DNA of 64,000 nt, from the NCBI RefSeq assembly GCF_021654135.1, contig NZ_JAKGSD010000008.1, positions 62,001 through 126,000 on the forward strand. Direction: 5' to 3'. Origin of the DNA: Amycolatopsis tucumanensis. Its GTDB lineage: Bacteria > Actinomycetota > Actinomycetes > Mycobacteriales > Pseudonocardiaceae. Under the pieces are notes generated by a model. The model saw only the letters and a list, made by a program, of their open reading frames with translations. It had not been told where the DNA came from and did no database searches. This document shows, piece after piece, positions 63,301-64,000 of this stretch (position 1 is the stretch's first letter; the number at the start of each line of letters is the position of its first letter). The position numbers and the translations under genes are program-made.

Positions 63301-63501
63301 GTCGTTGATCGTCGGGTGCTCCCAGACCAGGGTCGCGGGCAGCGACCGGCCGAGGAACCGGCCGAGGTCGCCGGTCAGCGCCATCGCGTCGCGGGAGGAC
63401 AACCCGGTCTCCTGTAACGGCTTCGCCGGGTCGACCTCGACGGCGGGAACGCCCAGCGTGGTGGCCACCCGGTCCACCAGCCAGGCCCGCAGGCCGGTCA
63501 T
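57364..63501 (-). CDS. Pks13-like polyketide synthase with added DH and KR domains
   Basis: 2045 residues from ATG 63501. Order: N-terminal ACP ([17 protein letters not shown], Ser36), KS from about 90 ([12 protein letters not shown] near 253; [16 protein letters not shown]), AT ([16 protein letters not shown] near 680; the specificity site reads SGAGHSP near 776), DH ([19 protein letters not shown] near 964 with HxxxGxxxxP), KR ([20 protein letters not shown] near 1380; [20 protein letters not shown] near 1509), second ACP ([14 protein letters not shown] near 1657) and thioesterase ([19 protein letters not shown] near 1860; GDHVSMIDP near 2022). Mycobacterial Pks13 has ACP-KS-AT-ACP-TE only. 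It is coupled by ATGA to the FAAL gene and by GTGA to accD. Confidence 0.9.
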   Translation of the reverse strand: MTGLRAWLVDRVATTLGVPAVEVDPAKPLQETGLSSRDAMALTGDLGRFLGRSLPATLVWEHPTINDLVAALSDVERETTAQWTPDPGEPVAVVGIGCRLPGGITSPDGFWRFLESGGDGIGDLPEGRWESFADAAELAALPRRGGFLDDALRFDAAFFGITPREAEAMDPQQRLLLEVAWEALEHAGIPPSSLRGTRTGVFVGLSAAEYGYLTMTDVSAIDAWSGTGAAASIAANRLSYLLDLRGPSLTIDTACSSSLVAVHQAVQSLQRGEIGTALVGGVNLLLTPGITANFTEAGVLAADGRCKPFDAHADGIARGEGCGVVVLKPLRAARRDGDRVLAVIRGSAVNSDGRSNGITAPNPEAQAALLRDAYAAAGLDPSVVDYVEAHGTGTLLGDPIEAGALKRVLGRDADRPLLLGSVKSNLGHLEGAAGITGLIKTVLALSRRRVPPSLHYREPNPHIDFDGLRVVTEPAPWPRYSGVARAGVSAFGFGGTNAHVVLEEWPANPRFADDGGPHVFAVSDRSADGLRDRAAELARWVESSDVPMSAVASTLAHGRDNLPVRAAVVASTREELAAALRDVTPAQGGLDGVVFVFSGYGSQWTGMGRRLLETEPAFAAEVDRLDPVFRAEAGFSLREVLAGEPPDLAATQLALFGMQVALAGLWRAHGVTPAAVLGQSMGEVAAAVVAGALDVADGLRVMTTRARLLGEIDSAGTGAMAVVEAPAAEIAEFAGVEVAVYASASQCTVTGDAEAVASLVSHVEGQGRFAKLLPVSGAGHSPAVDAILDRFRAGLAIEPGSPEVPCYTSVLDDPRDKPLFDVDYWAANLRRPVRFAQALAAAVEDGHGTFVEIAPHPVALAAVEQAGATGLPTTNRKTDEQLAFLTSLARLHVLGHPAVLTTREPKQPVADLPGAVWRHERFWAHRRARAAGHPLLGTHAEVPGSSQRVWRGEIGTDRHPWLADHAAFGTPIFPATGFVELALSAAGPRVTDVELRQILPLGPEQEVTTSLAEGVISVHTKSGDWVCHATARVGEEVPLEPLGPVDGEPVDLYAALDAMGMSYGPAFRLLRDVTAIAGRASAAVDLPKPAGHVLHPALADACLHALAAATGPALREADGLFLPMSIGAVTVAGDPRSGVRVDAVVDSLSGDDLRGTVQLVAADGAVLAEFRDVHARRFRRSALPVPLSGKLFEATWTRAGLPGAAEEDRTWVLLHHGEPGLRFGDDRVVVVPPDDPQALRAALATRPDGVVWFAREADGPELVHEVTRVVAELAESPARLWLVTGSAAAVDPGEAGRPDLACLRALVRVLAFEHPELHASLVDVDPESLDQLPAELRADGPDDEIAWRRGVRHTRELTRPRLGTAERPVVRDGAYVITGGLGGLGLVAARWLAERGATRIVLSSRSVRAVDVPGAVVVAGDIAEPGVAERLVEAATSGGMPLRGVLHAAGVLADGAAVSLTPGQLATAWRPKATGAWRLHEATLGHDLDWWLVYSSAAALFGSPGQTAYAMANAYADALVEWRRAHGLPAATINWGAWGEAGAVVGTTNPVLEPLGTAEALEALEAVLARDRAATGVARLDADAVLELFPRLADRPFFDLLVPRRTAASAWPGMAALEPATAHAAIADHLTSLVAGLMGFAPEQVDRHVPLTQLGLDSLLAMRARGAVERDFGLPLPVPMLLRGASLAELAAHLAEQAGFDAGTSAVTEVVVGPRDPAERWVARHWHDVLGRFSGVHEDFPGDPAELRAAMSAELADLPTNLFDRPTIAAMADLLRDRIEGSGPVRCLRAGTGTPVFLFHPAGGPASVYTRLVRDLPGEFPVYGFERLDDLDTVEAKAARYLEMIREIQPRGPYRLGGWSFGGCLAYECARQLDEPVELVFLIDTILPLPADAPAEDLLLDRFDRFATHIEQTYGVALDIPRDELARLGEGDQIGLVMRQLAEKVPGLGEGVLHHQYTSYVDARVAERYAPQRYDGPVVLLRAQEPHPLTTALDPRYLRADEALGWDEFCPDLEIVRVPGDHVSMIDPPHVSVIAAALGDRITRK

Positions 63502-64000
63502 GCGAGCCGCCGCGCGTCGAGCGAGCCGTCGAGGTAGCGCTGCCGGGTCAGCGCCCGGCTGATCTTGCCGCTCGACGTTCTCGGCACCTCGCCGGGTTCG
63601 GTGAACACGACGTCGCGCAACCGCAGGCCGTGCACCGCGGACACCTCGGACCGCAGCCAGGCCGCCACTTCGCCGTAGTCCGCCTCGGTGTCGCGAGCGC
63701 GTTCCAGCACGACCACCGCCGCTTCGCCGTCCTCGCCCGGCACCGAGAAGGCGGCGGCGGAGTGCGGCCGGACCACCGGGTGCGCCTCGACGGTCTGCTC
63801 GACGTCCTGCGGGTAGTGGTTGCGGCCATCGACGATGATCAGGTCCTTCATCCGGCCCGTCATGAACAGCTCGCCCTCGAACAGGACCCCGAGGTCACCG
63901 GTCGCCAGCCAGTCGCCGGGTTCGCCGGGCACGCGGCGGCCGAAGGTGGCGTCCGGACGGTTCCAGTAGCCCCGGCCGATGTTCGGGCCACTGACCCAGA
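63498..64000 (-). CDS. FadD32-like fatty acyl-AMP ligase, C-terminal part (cut by window edge)
   Basis: 167 C-terminal residues are visible, running into the window end without a start. They include WVSGPNIGRGYWNRPD, GDWLATGDLGVLFEGELFMT, GRMKDLIIVDGRNHYPQDVE (hinge motif of FAAL enzymes) and VPRTSSGKISRALTRQRYLD with the catalytic lysine. FAAL enzymes adenylate fatty acids and load them on the N-terminal ACP of partner synthases. The stop overlaps the synthase start (ATGA). With Pks13-like and AccD-like genes next, this is the mycolate-type triad. Confidence 0.9.
   Translation of the reverse strand, partial: WVSGPNIGRGYWNRPDATFGRRVPGEPGDWLATGDLGVLFEGELFMTGRMKDLIIVDGRNHYPQDVEQTVEAHPVVRPHSAAAFSVPGEDGEAAVVVLERARDTEADYGEVAAWLRSEVSAVHGLRLRDVVFTEPGEVPRTSSGKISRALTRQRYLDGSLDARRLA

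Overview
The window is high-GC actinobacterial DNA and most resembles a member of the Pseudonocardiaceae such as Amycolatopsis. The reasons are a mycothiol gene (mca), a conservon operon, several genes with GTG/TTG or leaderless-looking starts, a DmdR/IdeR-type iron box, and long blocks of gene order that I recall from Mycobacterium around Rv1074c-Rv1095. The genus call is inference; no marker such as rRNA lies in the window.

Layout. 1-6.4 kb: the tail of an ATP-dependent DNA ligase, a Tat-exported PHP-domain hydrolase, and a ferric-siderophore uptake operon (two FecCD permeases and a binding lipoprotein, with no ATPase gene) behind an iron box. 6.4-11.6 kb: DUF309 protein, guaB1, a PIN-PhoH ATPase, a short-chain cis-prenyl transferase and a hemolysin III protein. 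11.6-17.5 kb: an accessory stretch with a frameshifted FAD monooxygenase and its TetR repressor, a second TetR facing a small membrane protein, an acyl-CoA oxidase-like enzyme and a ribbon-helix-helix-like protein. 17.5-32.7 kb: DUF255 protein, small membrane protein, mca, DUF4307, greA, an MBL hydrolase, AsnC regulator, hppD, ilvA, metB with two membrane proteins, a Pro/Gln-rich membrane antigen, cbs and a thiolase. 32.8-39.9 kb: a septum-formation-type secreted protein, a Bax-inhibitor-1 homologue, a two-domain fatty acyl reductase, a DivIVA-like coiled-coil protein and an amidase. 40.5-45.2 kb: a complete four-gene conservon (cvnABCD) followed by a decayed IS5-family element with CTAG target duplications. 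45.2-52.7 kb: polysaccharide deacetylase, DUF4015 glycosidase-like protein, GAF-ANTAR regulator, a NAD-dependent epimerase and an alpha/beta hydrolase. 53.5-64 kb: a tightly coupled minus-strand operon of FAAL (FadD32-like), a giant Pks13-like polyketide synthase, AccD, an antigen-85-like esterase and a secreted lipase.

The most unusual content: (i) the Pks13-like synthase keeps the mycolate-condensase frame (N-terminal ACP, KS, AT, ACP, TE) but carries added DH and KR domains, in an operon otherwise laid out like the mycolic-acid condensation locus; (ii) an array of five units between 52.8 and 53.4 kb, each made of two 17-bp palindromes starting 22-23 bp apart; (iii) at least five genes whose 3' ends, stop codon included, are tandemly duplicated into the downstream intergenic DNA.

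The genes between 8 and 33 kb are mostly housekeeping (mycothiol detoxification, transsulfuration from homoserine to cysteine by metB and cbs, tyrosine breakdown by hppD, threonine deamination by ilvA). The accessory material sits in the breaks of this conserved order and at the two ends of the window.
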